From: Roseibacterium elongatum DSM 19469
GTDB taxonomy: Bacteria; Pseudomonadota; Alphaproteobacteria; Rhodobacterales; Rhodobacteraceae
Direction of reading: 5' to 3'
DNA: 64,000 nucleotides
Assembly: GCF_000590925.1 (NCBI RefSeq)
Contig: NZ_CP004372.1
Span: forward strand, 3,081,001 to 3,145,000
The notes under the pieces are model-generated. The model was not told the DNA's origin and searched no databases. It saw nothing but the letters and a program-made list of their open reading frames with translations. The translations under genes and the position numbers were made by a program. Positions within the stretch are counted from its first letter, which is position 1. Every line of letters starts with the position of its first letter. Positions 9,236 through 18,919 of this stretch are shown piece after piece.

Positions 9236-11603
9236 CGCGGATGCAGGCACTGGATCGGAAATTGCTGCGGGATTTCAGACGCCTCTGGGTGCAGGCGTTG
9301 GCGATTGCGCTGGTGCTGGCCTGCGGCGTGGCCATCCTGCTGACGGCGGTGGGCATGCACACCGCCCTGACCGACACGCGCGATGCCTATTACGAGCGCA
9401 ACCGATTTGCCGACATTTCGTCGAGGCGCGCCGCGCCCCGGTGACGCTGATGCCTGAGATTCTGGCCATTCCCGGCGTCGTCACGGCCGAGGCCCGCGTC
9501 GCCGGCACCGCGGTTCTGGATCTGCCGAACCGGACGGAAACCGCCGTGGGGCGTATCCTGTCCTGGCCCGAGAGCGACGCACCGCTGCTGAACGTGCCGA
9601 TCCAGCGCACGGGCACGACCCCGCGGCCGGGCCGCGCCGACGAGGTCATGGTGACCGAGCCCTTCGCCGAGGCCAACGGGTTTCAGATCGGCGACAGCTT
9701 CATTGCCAATATCAATGGCCAGGCCCGCGCGTTGACGATCACGGGTACCGTGCTCAGCCCCGAGTTCATCTACACCATTGGGCCCGGCGCGCTGATGCCC
9801 GACAACGAGGGCTTCGGCATCATCTGGATGTCCGAGCCAGCCGTCGCCGCCGCCTATGACATGGCCGGGGCGTTCAACGCGCTGTCCCTGCGTCTGGCCG
9901 CCGATGCGCGCCCGGCCGAGGTGCTGGACCTGCTCGACAGCCTGCTGGAGCCCTATGGCGGCCTCGGCGCCTATGGGCGCGACCGGCAGCAATCGGACAG
10001 TTTCGTCTCGGCCGAGATCGACCAGCTCAGGGGCATGGCGATGGTCGTGCCGCCGATCTTCTTCGCGATTTCGGCCTTCCTGGTGGGCATGGTGATGAGC
10101 CGGATCGTGGCGCTGGAACGGGCGCAGATCGGCCTGCTCAAGGCCCTTGGCTATTCGGACCTGGAAGTTTGCGTGCATTACCTGATGCTGGCCGGCCTGA
10201 TCGCCTGTTTCGGCATTCTCATCGGCTGGGGGGCCGGCACCTGGATGGCGCGCGGGATGGCCAGCCAATATGCGGCCTTCTTCGATTTTCCCTACCTGAT
10301 CTTTCGGGTCCCGGCCTGGGTCTATGCGATGTCGGGTCTCGCGGCGCTGATCACGACCTTGCTGGGCGCGGTGCGCGCGGCACTGGCGGCGGCGCGGCTG
10401 GCGCCGGCCATCGCCATGCAACCGCCGGCCCCGCCGCGGTTTCGACGCTCGGTCATCGACAGCGTCATGGCCGCCCTGCGCCTGAGTCAGAGCACCATCA
10501 TGGTCCTGCGCAGCATCATCCGCTGGCCGGTACGTTCGGGGCTGACGGCGCTGGGGATCGGCTGTGCCGTGTCCACCGTGATCGCGTCGAGTTTCATGTA
10601 TGATGCGCTGGACGAGATCATGGACATGGCCTTTTACCAGGCGAACCGGCAGGATGCGATGCTGCTGTTCAATGGCGATCTGCCGGAAACCGCCCTGCCC
10701 GACATCCTGCGCCTGCCCGGCGTCCTGCAGGCCGAGCCGCAGCAGTTTCACGCCGCCGTCCTGCGCAACGGCCCGCGGGAAAAGACCGTCTCGCTCGAGG
10801 CGCGTCACCCCGATGCCAGCCTCAGCCGGGTGATCGGCGCCGAGGGGCAGGTCATCGTCGCCCCACCCGGCGGCATCCTGTTGGCCGAGCGGTTGGCCGG
10901 GCATCTCGATCTGGGGGTTGGCGACACGGTCGAGGTCGCGTTCCTGACGGGACGCCGCGAAACCCACGAGATGATCGTCACCGGCCTGGTCGAGCAGTAT
11001 TTCGGTCTCGGGGCCTATGTCGATGCAGGGTTCATGGACGCGACCTTTCGACAAAGCGCGCGGATGAACGTGGCCAACCTGATGATCGACGAGGATCAAC
11101 TGGATGCGCTGCACGCCCGGCTGCAGGACATTCCCGCCCTGTCGGGCCTGATCATGATGACGGATACAAGGACCAGTTTTCTGGAGACGATCAATGAAAA
11201 CGTGGTCATCGTGAACGGTGTCTATGCCACGATCGCGATCCTGATCTCGGTGGGGGTGGCCTATAATGCCGCGCGCATCCAGATGTCCGAGCGCGCGCGC
11301 GAATTGGCCAGCCTGCGCATCCTGGGCTTTACCCGTGGCGAAGTCTCGATGATCCTTGTGGGCGAGATCATGCTGCTTGCGCTGCTGGCGCAGCCGATCG
11401 GCTGGCTGCTGGGGGCCTGGATCGCGCAGGCCATGTCGAATTCCTTTACGTCGGACCTTTACGGTATCCCTCTGGTGCTGGAGGCCGACAATTTCGCCTA
11501 TGCCAGTCTTGTCGTGCTGGGGGCCTGTCTGGCCTCGGTCCTGGTCGTCCGCCGCCGGATCGACCGGATGGACCTGGTGGCCGTCATGAAAACGCGGGAG
11601 TGA
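9232..11603 (+). CDS. Large FtsX-type ABC permease, frameshifted near 9418
   Basis: The membrane subunit of the exporter. An N-terminal transmembrane helix (around [14 protein letters not shown]) is followed by a periplasmic domain, three helices around 10040-10400, a second helix/periplasm repeat and three final helices around 11220-11560. That is the two-module, roughly 790-residue FtsX layout. The frame breaks near 9418: one T is missing after F-A-D-I, and adding it continues [10 protein letters not shown]. Start is GTG 9232 (overlapping the ATPase stop) or ATG 9241. Probably sequence error. Confidence 0.8.
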
Positions 11604-11608
11604 TACCC

Positions 11609-12821
11609 ATGAGCCTGAAACCCCGAACGATCCTGACCGTCGCGCTTGGCGCTGCCGTGCTGGGGGCGCTCCTCTTCGTCGCCCTGCGCACCGAGCCGGT
11701 CGCGGTCGATCTGCACCACGTCTCGGTGGGACCGATGGACGTGACCATCGACGCCGATGGACAGTCCCGCATCCGCGACATCTACGAGGTGGCGGCCCCC
11801 ATCGCCGGCACGGCGCTGCGGGCACCGGTGGCGGTCGGCGACCCGGTGGTGGCGCAGGAAACCGTCGTGGCGCAGGTCGAACCGATCCGGCCGTCGCTCC
11901 TGGATGCGCGCACGCGCGCCCAGGCCGAGGCCGCCGTGGACGAGGCCGCCGCAGCGCTCGAGGTGGCGCGCGCCCGATCTGGTGCGCGCTCAGGAAGAGC
12001 AGACCTTTGCCCAGATGCAGTTCGACCGCACGCAGGCGCTGGTGGAACGGGGCGTGACCAGCCTGACGCAGCTCGAGACCGCGACGCAGCAAGTGGCGCT
12101 GGCCGAGGCCGCCGTGGCGGCCGCGCGGTCGCGCATCACCATGTCCGAGGGCACATTGGTGCGGGCAGAGGCGGCGCTGGTCGGCCCCGAGGCGGGTGGC
12201 GCTGGCTCGGGCGGATGCTGCGTGACGCTGACCGCGCCTGCCGACGGGGTGGTGCTGTCCATCGCCACGATCAGCGAGCACCCGGTTCTGGCCGGCGCCC
12301 CGCTTGTCACGGTGGGCGACCCGGCGGATCTGGAAATCGTCGCCGACCTGTTGTCGTCGGATGCGGTGCGCATCGGTCCCGGCACCCGCGCGCGGGTCGA
12401 GCGTTGGGGCGGTGACACCACGCTCGAGGCCGTGCTCGACCGGATCGAACCGGCGGCCGAAACCCGCGTTTCGGCGCTCGGCATCGAGGAACAGCGCGTC
12501 GATGCCATTTTCTCGATCACCTCCCCGCCCGAGGGGCGGCCGGGCCTTGGCCACGGGTTCGCGGTCTTTCTCAGGATCGTGGAATGGGAAAGCGACGCGG
12601 CCCTTCAGGTGCCTTTGGGGGCACTGTTCCGTCGCGGCGAAGACTGGGCGGTTTTCGTGGTCGAGGACGGTATCGCGCGCGAGCGGATCATCCAGATCGG
12701 CCAGCGTGGCGCGCGCATGGCCGAGGTCACCGGCGGGCTGGAGGAAGGGGCGGCGATCATCACCCACCCCAATGACGCCATCCGTGACGGCGTGCCCGTG
12801 GTGGACCGCGAAACGCTCTGA
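11609..12821 (+). CDS. Membrane fusion protein (HlyD family), frameshifted near 11975
   Basis: The periplasmic adaptor of the exporter, about 403 residues once corrected. An N-terminal anchor (T-V-A-L-G-A-A-V-L-G-A-L-L) is followed by a biotinyl-lipoyl-like half, an alpha-helical hairpin rich in Ala, Glu and Gln, and beta-barrel segments (A-P-A-D-G-V-V, then P-L-G-A-L-F-R). The frame shifts near 11975 in a run of C; removing one C gives V-A-R-A-D-L-V-R-A-Q. A cysteine-containing G-S-G-G-C-C in the lipoyl part is unusual. It begins just after the permease stop and its own stop nearly abuts the convergent fdsD. Confidence 0.8.
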
Positions 12822-12825
12822 ACAC

Positions 12826-13032
12826 TCAGATCAGCGGCAGGGCCCGGCGCACCAGCACGTCAAGGTCCTTCTCGTGGCCGCTCTGCGCGTGACCCTTGAG
12901 GGCCTCGCGCATCTCGGGGCCCCAGAAATCCCGCAGGTGCCCCGCGACCCGCTCGGCCTGATCCGCGCCGGGCTGGGAGTGGAAAAACGTGGCGATCTGG
13001 TTCGCCATGCGCACAAGCTTGTCAGGCGACAT
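12826..13032 (-). CDS. fdsD: Formate dehydrogenase delta subunit
   Basis: A 68-residue protein matching the small FdsD/delta subunit of soluble NAD-dependent formate dehydrogenases: L-V-R-M-A-N-Q-I-A-T-F-F near the start and H-L-R-D-F-W-G-P-E-M-R in the middle, both family hallmarks. FdsD is thought to assist assembly or stability of the FdsGBA complex. It overlaps the end of fdhD by 11 bp and is the last gene of the operon. The start at 13032 was chosen because the family pattern begins directly there. Confidence 0.9.
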   Translation of the reverse strand: MSPDKLVRMANQIATFFHSQPGADQAERVAGHLRDFWGPEMREALKGHAQSGHEKDLDVLVRRALPLI

Positions 13033-13840
13033 CGGTGTCCCTCCTTTGGATACGATGGGGGTGGGCGTAGATCTCGACAGCCCCGCGGCGGGCAAAGGCC
13101 GCCAGCGTCAGCCCCGCCCCTTCGGCAAGACGCAAGGCATGGGCGGTGGGTGCGGAGACGGCAATCAGCGTCGCGCAACCGGCCAGAACGGTCTTCTGCA
13201 CCATCTCGACCGAGACGCGGCTGGTCAGCACAATGGCACCGCGCGCCGGGTCCATGCCCGCGCGCACCAGGGCGCCGATCAGCTTGTCCAGCGCGTTGTG
13301 GCGGCCCACATCCTCGCGGGCCATCGCCATCGCCTGCCCCGGGTGCAAAAAGCCCGCCGCGTGAACGGCATGGGTGCGGTCATGCAGCGGCTGCCAGGCG
13401 CGCAGAAGGTCGGTTGCGGCGACAACCTCGTCCGAGCCGAACCGCACCCCCGCCCCCAGTTCAGGCAGCGGCCGCAAAGCCTGATCCAAGCTGTCGATCC
13501 CGCACAGGCCACAGCCCACGGGCCCCATCATGGCACGACGCCGGTCCCCAAGCGCCGCGGCGATCTGGTCGGGCACCCACAGCCGCGCCTCGATCCCCTG
13601 ATCCAGCGCGATCACCTCGATCCGCTCGATCTGGTCGGGTCGGGCAAGGCCCTCGGTCAGGGCAAATCCGGTCGCGAAATCCTCGAGATCGTCCGGGGTC
13701 GCCATCATCACCGCTTGCGTGGACCCGTTCACGGTGATTGCGATCGGAACCTCTTCGGCCAGGGTGCGCGCCACCTCGCGCGCCCCATCGGGGCCGAGCG
13801 CCAGGCCGCGCGCGCTATGGGAGGTCGCGCGCATCCTCAC
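13022..13840 (-). CDS. fdhD: Formate dehydrogenase accessory sulfurtransferase FdhD
   Basis: Delivers sulfur from a cysteine desulfurase to the molybdenum cofactor of formate dehydrogenase. The 272 residues include the redox pair C-G-L-C-G (residues ~120), which is the catalytic CxxC loop of FdhD, and R-E-D-V-G-R-H-N-A-L-D-K near 190, the strongest family signature. The ATG overlaps the fdsA stop by 4 bp and the gene overlaps fdsD, so the three are translationally coupled. This supports an active molybdenum- or tungsten-containing enzyme. Confidence 0.95.
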   Translation of the reverse strand: MRMRATSHSARGLALGPDGAREVARTLAEEVPIAITVNGSTQAVMMATPDDLEDFATGFALTEGLARPDQIERIEVIALDQGIEARLWVPDQIAAALGDRRRAMMGPVGCGLCGIDSLDQALRPLPELGAGVRFGSDEVVAATDLLRAWQPLHDRTHAVHAAGFLHPGQAMAMAREDVGRHNALDKLIGALVRAGMDPARGAIVLTSRVSVEMVQKTVLAGCATLIAVSAPTAHALRLAEGAGLTLAAFARRGAVEIYAHPHRIQRRDTDVA

Positions 13841-16737
13841 TCTGCCGCCGGCATCACGCGGCGGGCGCGCCGCGCGCGGTCTTCATAGTCTTCCTGCCAG
13901 GCGGTCGGGCCGTTCGACGGGCTGACTTGTACCGCCGTCACCTTGTATTCCGGGCAGTTCGTCGCCCAGTCCGAGAAATCGGTGGTGATGACATTGGCCT
14001 GCGTGCCGGGGTGATGGAAGGTCGTGTAGACGACACCGGGGCTGACGCGGTCGGTCAGCGTCGCGCGCAGGCTGGTCTCGCCCGAGCGGCTGGCAAGCTT
14101 GACCCAATCGCCCTGGGAAATGCCGCGGGTTTCGGCATCGTGGGGGTGGATCTCCAGCACGTCTTCCTGGTGCCAGACGGTGTTGTCGGTCCGCCGTGTC
14201 TGTGCGCCCACGTTGTATTGCGACAGGATGCGCCCCGTGGTCAGCAACAGCGGGAAACGCGGGCCGGTTCGTTCCTCGGTGGCGACATACTCGGTGATCA
14301 TGAACCGCCCCTTGCCGCGCACGAACCCGTCCACATGCATGATCGGCGCGCCATCGGGGTGCTCGTCGTTGCAGGGCCACTGGACCGAGCCGCGATCCTC
14401 CAGCATCTCGTAGGTCACATTGGCGAACCCGGGGGTTGTCGCGGCGATTTCCGCCATGATTTCAGATGGATGAGCGTAATCCCACCCGGCCCCCATCGCA
14501 TTGGCCAGAAGCTGCGTGATCTCCCAATCGGCATAGCCGTTACGGGGCGCCATCACCCGGCGCACGCGGTTGATGCGCCGCTCGGCATTGGTGAAGGTCC
14601 CGTCCTTTTCCAGAAAGGTCGAGCCGGGCAGGAATACATGCGCGTAATTCGCCGTCTCGTTCAGGAACAGGTCATGGACGATGACGCAGTCCATCGCCGC
14701 CAATCCGGCGGCCACATGGCGCGTATCGGGGTCCGATTGCAGGATATCCTCGCCCTGACAATACAGCCCCTTGAACTGCCCCGAGGTCGCGGCATCGAGC
14801 ATGTTGTTGATGCGCAGCCCCGGCTCGGGGTCGATCTCGACACCCCAGGCCTGTTCGAAAATGGCGCGCACATCGGCGTTCTTCACATGGCGATAACCGG
14901 GCAACTCATGCGGGAAACTGCCCATGTCGCAGGCGCCTTGCACGTTGTTCTGCCCGCGCAGCGGGTTCACGCCCACCCCCTCGCGTCCCAGATTGCCCGT
15001 CAGCATGGCAAGGTTCGCAATCCCCATCACGGTGGTGGAGCCTTGGCTATGCTCGGTCACGCCAAGGCCATAGTAGATTGCCCCTTTGCCCCCCGTGGCA
15101 AAGGTGCGGGCGGTGGCCCGCAACGCCTCTGCCGGGACGCCGGTCAGCGCCTCGACCGCCTCGGGCGCGTGGCGGGGGTCCGAAACGAAGGCGGCGTATT
15201 CGGTGAACTCGTCCCAGTCGCAGCGTTCGCGGATGAAGGCTTCGTCATACAGCCCCTCGGTCACGATCACATGGGCCATGGCGGTCACCACGGCCACGTT
15301 CGTGCCGGGCCGCAGGGCGAGGTGATGCGCCGCCTCGACATGGGGCGTTTTCACCAGGTCGATGCGGCGCGGGTCGATCACGATCAGCTTGGCCCCCTGC
15401 CGCAGCCGCTTCTTCAGCCGCGAGCCGAAGACCGGGTGCCCATCGGTCGGGTTTGCCCCGATCACCATGACCACGTCGGCATGCTCCACGCTGTCGAAAT
15501 TCTGCGTGCCCGCGCTGGTACCAAAGGCTTGGCCCAGGCCATAACCCGTGGGCGAATGGCACACCCGCGCGCAAGTGTCGGTGTTGTTGTTCAGGAACAC
15601 GCCGCGCGCCAGTTTCTGCACGAGGAATGTCTCCTCATTCGTGCAGCGCGACGAGGTGATGACGCCGATGGCTTTGCGCCCATGCTTTTCCTGCAGCCCG
15701 CGCAGGCGATTGGCGGCAAAGCCGATCGCCTCCTCCCAGCTGACCTCGCGCCATGGCTCGTCGATCGAGTCGCGGATCATCGGGCTCAGGATGCGGTCGG
15801 GGTGGCTGGCATAACCCCAGGCAAACCGCCCCTTCACGCAGGAATGGCCGCGATTGGCCTCGCCGTTCTTGTGCGGCACCATGCGCACCAGCTCGTCGCC
15901 ATTGAGGTCCGCCTTGAAGGAACAGCCCACTCCGCAATAGGCGCAGGTGGTGATGACCGAGCGTTCGGGCGTGCCCAACGCGATCACGCTGTTTTCCTGC
16001 AAGGTCGCGGTCGGGCAGGCCTGCACGCAGGCCCCGCAGCTGACGCAATCGGATGACAGGAAATCGTCCAGCGGGCCGCCGGCCTTGACCCGGCTGTCAA
16101 AGCCGCGCCCCTCGATCGTCAGCGCGAAGGTGCCCTGCACCTCTTCGCAAGCGCGGACGCAACGGTTGCAGACGATGCATTTCGCCGGATCATAGGTGAA
16201 ATACGGGTTGCTTTCGTCTTTGGACTGCCACAGCGGGTTGGCCTCGCCGCTGGTGTCGCGTGGGGTCACGTGGTTGGCGAGGGCTGCGTTTTCCGGCGCT
16301 TCGTAGCGCACATCGCGCAGGCCCACGACCCCGGCCATGTCCTGCAACTCGCAATCACCGTTGGCCGCGCAGGTCAGGCAATCGAGCGGATGATCGGAGA
16401 TGTAAAGCTCCATCACCCCGCGGCGGATCTTCTTCACCTTCTCCGATTGCGTCCGCACGACCATGCCCGGAGCCACCGGTGTCGTGCAGGAGGCCGGCGT
16501 GCCGCGCCGCCCCTCGATCTCGACCACGCAAAGACGGCAGGAGCCGAACGCCTCCAGGCTATCCGTCGCGCAGAGCTTGGGAACCCCGATCCCTGCCAAG
16601 GCGGCGGCGCGCATGACCGACGTGCCCTCTGGCACCGTCACCTCGACCCCGTCCACCGTCAGCGTCACCGGCGTGCCGCTTTTGGCGGGCGTGCCAAGGT
16701 CGCGGTCGTCATCCCATGGAATGATGAAATCCTTCAT
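13837..16737 (-). CDS. fdsA: NAD-dependent formate dehydrogenase alpha subunit (molybdoprotein)
   Basis: Catalytic subunit that oxidises formate to CO2. In the 966 residues: an N-terminal [2Fe-2S] domain (G-S-C-R-L-C-V), a His/Cys [4Fe-4S] site (H-P-L-D-C-L-T-C), two ferredoxin clusters (C-I-V-C-N-R-C-V-R-A-C and C-V-S-C-G-A-C-V-Q-A-C), the C-A-Y-C-G-V-G-C cluster before the bis-MGD domain, and the metal-ligand cysteine in A-R-V-C-H-S-P-T, where other families carry selenocysteine. The start at 16737 gives the normal N-terminus (M-K-D-F-I-I-P-W). A roughly 100-bp gap with a GC hairpin separates it from fdsB. Confidence 0.96.
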   Translation of the reverse strand: MKDFIIPWDDDRDLGTPAKSGTPVTLTVDGVEVTVPEGTSVMRAAALAGIGVPKLCATDSLEAFGSCRLCVVEIEGRRGTPASCTTPVAPGMVVRTQSEKVKKIRRGVMELYISDHPLDCLTCAANGDCELQDMAGVVGLRDVRYEAPENAALANHVTPRDTSGEANPLWQSKDESNPYFTYDPAKCIVCNRCVRACEEVQGTFALTIEGRGFDSRVKAGGPLDDFLSSDCVSCGACVQACPTATLQENSVIALGTPERSVITTCAYCGVGCSFKADLNGDELVRMVPHKNGEANRGHSCVKGRFAWGYASHPDRILSPMIRDSIDEPWREVSWEEAIGFAANRLRGLQEKHGRKAIGVITSSRCTNEETFLVQKLARGVFLNNNTDTCARVCHSPTGYGLGQAFGTSAGTQNFDSVEHADVVMVIGANPTDGHPVFGSRLKKRLRQGAKLIVIDPRRIDLVKTPHVEAAHHLALRPGTNVAVVTAMAHVIVTEGLYDEAFIRERCDWDEFTEYAAFVSDPRHAPEAVEALTGVPAEALRATARTFATGGKGAIYYGLGVTEHSQGSTTVMGIANLAMLTGNLGREGVGVNPLRGQNNVQGACDMGSFPHELPGYRHVKNADVRAIFEQAWGVEIDPEPGLRINNMLDAATSGQFKGLYCQGEDILQSDPDTRHVAAGLAAMDCVIVHDLFLNETANYAHVFLPGSTFLEKDGTFTNAERRINRVRRVMAPRNGYADWEITQLLANAMGAGWDYAHPSEIMAEIAATTPGFANVTYEMLEDRGSVQWPCNDEHPDGAPIMHVDGFVRGKGRFMITEYVATEERTGPRFPLLLTTGRILSQYNVGAQTRRTDNTVWHQEDVLEIHPHDAETRGISQGDWVKLASRSGETSLRATLTDRVSPGVVYTTFHHPGTQANVITTDFSDWATNCPEYKVTAVQVSPSNGPTAWQEDYEDRARRARRVMPAAE

Positions 16738-16759
16738 GTGACACCGGCTCCCTGCTTCA

Positions 16760-16830
16760 TCTTGGCCGAAAAACTCTGGGGGGTTCGGGGGGCAAAGCCC
16801 CCCGACCGGTCGCTGCCGCAGGCAGCGAAA
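16760..16830. repeat. GC-rich hairpin between fdsB and fdsA
   Basis: GGGGGGC-AAA-GCCCCCC plus GCTGCCGCAGGCAGC in the fdsB-fdsA gap. The same style of palindrome follows fur. In an operon it could reduce read-through or protect transcript ends; this is inference. Confidence 0.45.
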
Positions 16831-16834
16831 CACC

Positions 16835-18349
16835 TCATTGTGCCGCCTCGCGGGCCGTGCCGAATTCCTCGGGGAACAGTCTCAGCGCGCTGAGCACCGG
16901 GTACGGCGTGAAGCCCCCCAGCGCGCAGAGCGAGCCATCCTTCATCGTCTCGCACAGATCCACCAGCAGCGGCACGGCCGAGGCATCGCCTTGCGCCACC
17001 CGGTCCAGCGTTTCGACGCCGCGCACCGCCCCGATCCGGCAGGGCGTGCATTTCCCGCAGCTTTCCACCGCGCAGAACTCCATAGCAAACCGCGCAAGCC
17101 CCAGCATGTCGGCGCTGTCGTCGAACACGACGATGCCCGCATGGCCGATCAGCCCCCCTGCCCCGTCGAAATCCTCGTAGCCGAAGGGGGTGTCGAATTG
17201 ATCGGGCGCGAAATAGGCGCCCAAAGGCCCGCCCACCTGCACCGCCTTGACCGGGCGCCCGGTGGCGGTGCCGCCGGCGACCTCCTCGATCAACGCGCCC
17301 AAGGGCATGCCGAAGGCGGTCTCGAACAGCCCGCCGCGCGCCACGTTCCCGGCGATCTGAATGGGCATGGTCCCCTTCGACCGGCCCAGCCCGAAGCCTG
17401 CGTAATGGGCCGCGCCCTTCTCGAAGATCACGGGGATCGTGGCCAGCGACAGTACGTTGTTGACCACGGTGGGCCGCCCGAGAAACCCCTCCAGCGCGGG
17501 CAGCGGCGGCTTGGCGCGCACCACGCCGCGCTTGCCCTCGAGACTGTTGAGCAGCGAGGTTTCCTCGCCGCAAACATAGGCGCCGGCCCCGACGCGCAGT
17601 TCAAGCTCGAACCGGCGGCCCGAGCCCATGACGTCGCCCAGCAGACCGGCCGCGCGAGCGATGTCGATGGCCTGCTCCATGACCGCGATCGCATCAGGGT
17701 ATTCCGAGCGGGTATAGATGTAGCCCTGCGTCGCCCCCGTCCCGAGGCCCGCGATCACCATCCCCTCGATCAGGGTGAAGGGATCGCCCTCCATCAGCAT
17801 CCGGTCGGCAAAGGTGCCGCTGTCGCCTTCGTCGGCATTGCAGATGATGTATTTCCGTGCGCCGGGGGCAAGGCGTACCGTGTCCCACTTGATGCCCGTG
17901 GGAAAGCCAGCCCCCCCGCGCCCGCGCAACCCGCTTTCCTTGACCTCGTCGACGATGTGTTCGGCGCTCATCCCCAGGGCACGGCGCAGACCGGTCAGGC
18001 CGCCATGGGCCTCGTAGTCCTTGAGCGAAAGCGGGTCGACAACACCCACCCGGGCGAAGGTCAGACGGGTCTGGCGGGCGAAGAACGGGATCTCTTCGAC
18101 CGGGCCGAGCCCCTCAACTGCGCCGTCGAAAAATTCACCCACCATGTCAGGGGACATCGGGCCATAGCCATGGCGCACCCCGTCGCGCTCGACCTCGAGC
18201 AGCGGCTCGAGCCAGATCATGCCGCGCGATCCTGTACGCGTCAGCGACACCTCGACCCCGCGCGCCGCGGCCTCGGCCATGATCGCGGCGGCGACCTCTT
18301 CGGCCCCAAGCGCCTTGGCGGCGGCGTCGCGCGGCAGGAACAGCTTCAT
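16835..18349 (-). CDS. fdsB: NAD-dependent formate dehydrogenase beta subunit (NuoF-like)
   Basis: FMN- and NAD-binding subunit, 504 aa. The N-terminal ~120 residues have a thioredoxin-like character but without cluster cysteines, as in other FdsB proteins. The FMN/NAD domain has G-R-G-G-A-G-F-P-T-G near residue 180, and C-N-A-D-E-G-D-S-G-T-F follows. Near 425 is the [4Fe-4S] motif S-C-G-K-C-T-P-C-R-I-G. Electrons from FdsA pass here to NAD. The start at 18349 overlaps the fdsG stop by 4 bp. Confidence 0.95.
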   Translation of the reverse strand: MKLFLPRDAAAKALGAEEVAAAIMAEAAARGVEVSLTRTGSRGMIWLEPLLEVERDGVRHGYGPMSPDMVGEFFDGAVEGLGPVEEIPFFARQTRLTFARVGVVDPLSLKDYEAHGGLTGLRRALGMSAEHIVDEVKESGLRGRGGAGFPTGIKWDTVRLAPGARKYIICNADEGDSGTFADRMLMEGDPFTLIEGMVIAGLGTGATQGYIYTRSEYPDAIAVMEQAIDIARAAGLLGDVMGSGRRFELELRVGAGAYVCGEETSLLNSLEGKRGVVRAKPPLPALEGFLGRPTVVNNVLSLATIPVIFEKGAAHYAGFGLGRSKGTMPIQIAGNVARGGLFETAFGMPLGALIEEVAGGTATGRPVKAVQVGGPLGAYFAPDQFDTPFGYEDFDGAGGLIGHAGIVVFDDSADMLGLARFAMEFCAVESCGKCTPCRIGAVRGVETLDRVAQGDASAVPLLVDLCETMKDGSLCALGGFTPYPVLSALRLFPEEFGTAREAAQ

Positions 18350-18810
18350 GCCGTGATCTCCGCCACCAGCGCCTGCGCCTCGGCGCGACCCTTGAGCTTG
18401 CCGTTCACCATTGCCGCAGGCGCGCAGGCGCACAGGCCCAGGCAATAGACCGGCTCGACCGTGATGCGCCCATCGGCCGAGGTCTCGCCCCAGCCAAGGC
18501 CCAGAAGCGACAGCACCCTGTCACCAAGCGCTGCGCCCCCCATGGATTGGCAGGCCTCGGACCGGCAGATTTTCAGCACGTGCCGTCCGGCGGGTTCGTC
18601 GCGAAAATCGTGATAGAAACTGATCACGCCATGCAGTTCGGACTGCGTGATGTTCAGCGCCTCGGCGATCGCCGGACGCACCTGCATCGGGATGCAACCG
18701 AAGACGTGCTGAAGATCATGCAGGATGGGCAGAAGCGGCCCCTCGCGGTGCCGGTGGCGGTCAATGATTTGCATGACCCCGTGGGGCGGATCGGTCTGGC
18801 TGGCAGGCAT
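18346..18810 (-). CDS. fdsG: NAD-dependent formate dehydrogenase gamma subunit (NuoE-like)
   Basis: A 154-residue [2Fe-2S] subunit of the NuoE fold that accompanies FdsB in the NADH-side module. The four cluster ligands are seen as C-R-S-E-A-C near residue 87 and C-L-G-L-C near 127. H-G-V-I-S-F-Y-H-D-F is the conserved helix in the middle. It is the first gene of fdsGBA-fdhD-fdsD, overlapping fdsB by 4 bp. The ATG at 18810 gives the expected length; an upstream extension has no family similarity. Confidence 0.94.
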   Translation of the reverse strand: MPASQTDPPHGVMQIIDRHRHREGPLLPILHDLQHVFGCIPMQVRPAIAEALNITQSELHGVISFYHDFRDEPAGRHVLKICRSEACQSMGGAALGDRVLSLLGLGWGETSADGRITVEPVYCLGLCACAPAAMVNGKLKGRAEAQALVAEITA

Positions 18811-18860
18811 GCGTGGCTCCGGTCGTCGTCTGCATACCAGCGTCCACCGTCGATCATCCA

Positions 18861-18895
18861 ATTTCAATATCGGATTTTCGTCAGCCGATTGAAAA
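18861..18895 (-). promoter_or_regulatory. Probable LysR-type operator upstream of fdsG
   Basis: TTTCAATATCGG (18862-18873) and CCGATTGAAA (18885-18894) form an interrupted inverted repeat between the lysR stop and fdsG. Spacing and dyad type suit a LysR-family recognition site. The adjacent lysR product is the likely ligand-responsive activator. Confidence 0.55.
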
Positions 18896-18919
18896 ACTCA
18901 ATGAAAGGGCTGCGACCGG

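Noticed and set aside
9390-12767. Open frame of about 1,125 codons opposite the exporter genes
   Set aside because: Antisense to the permease and membrane fusion protein, with Arg/Gly/His-rich low-complexity translation and no recognisable domain.
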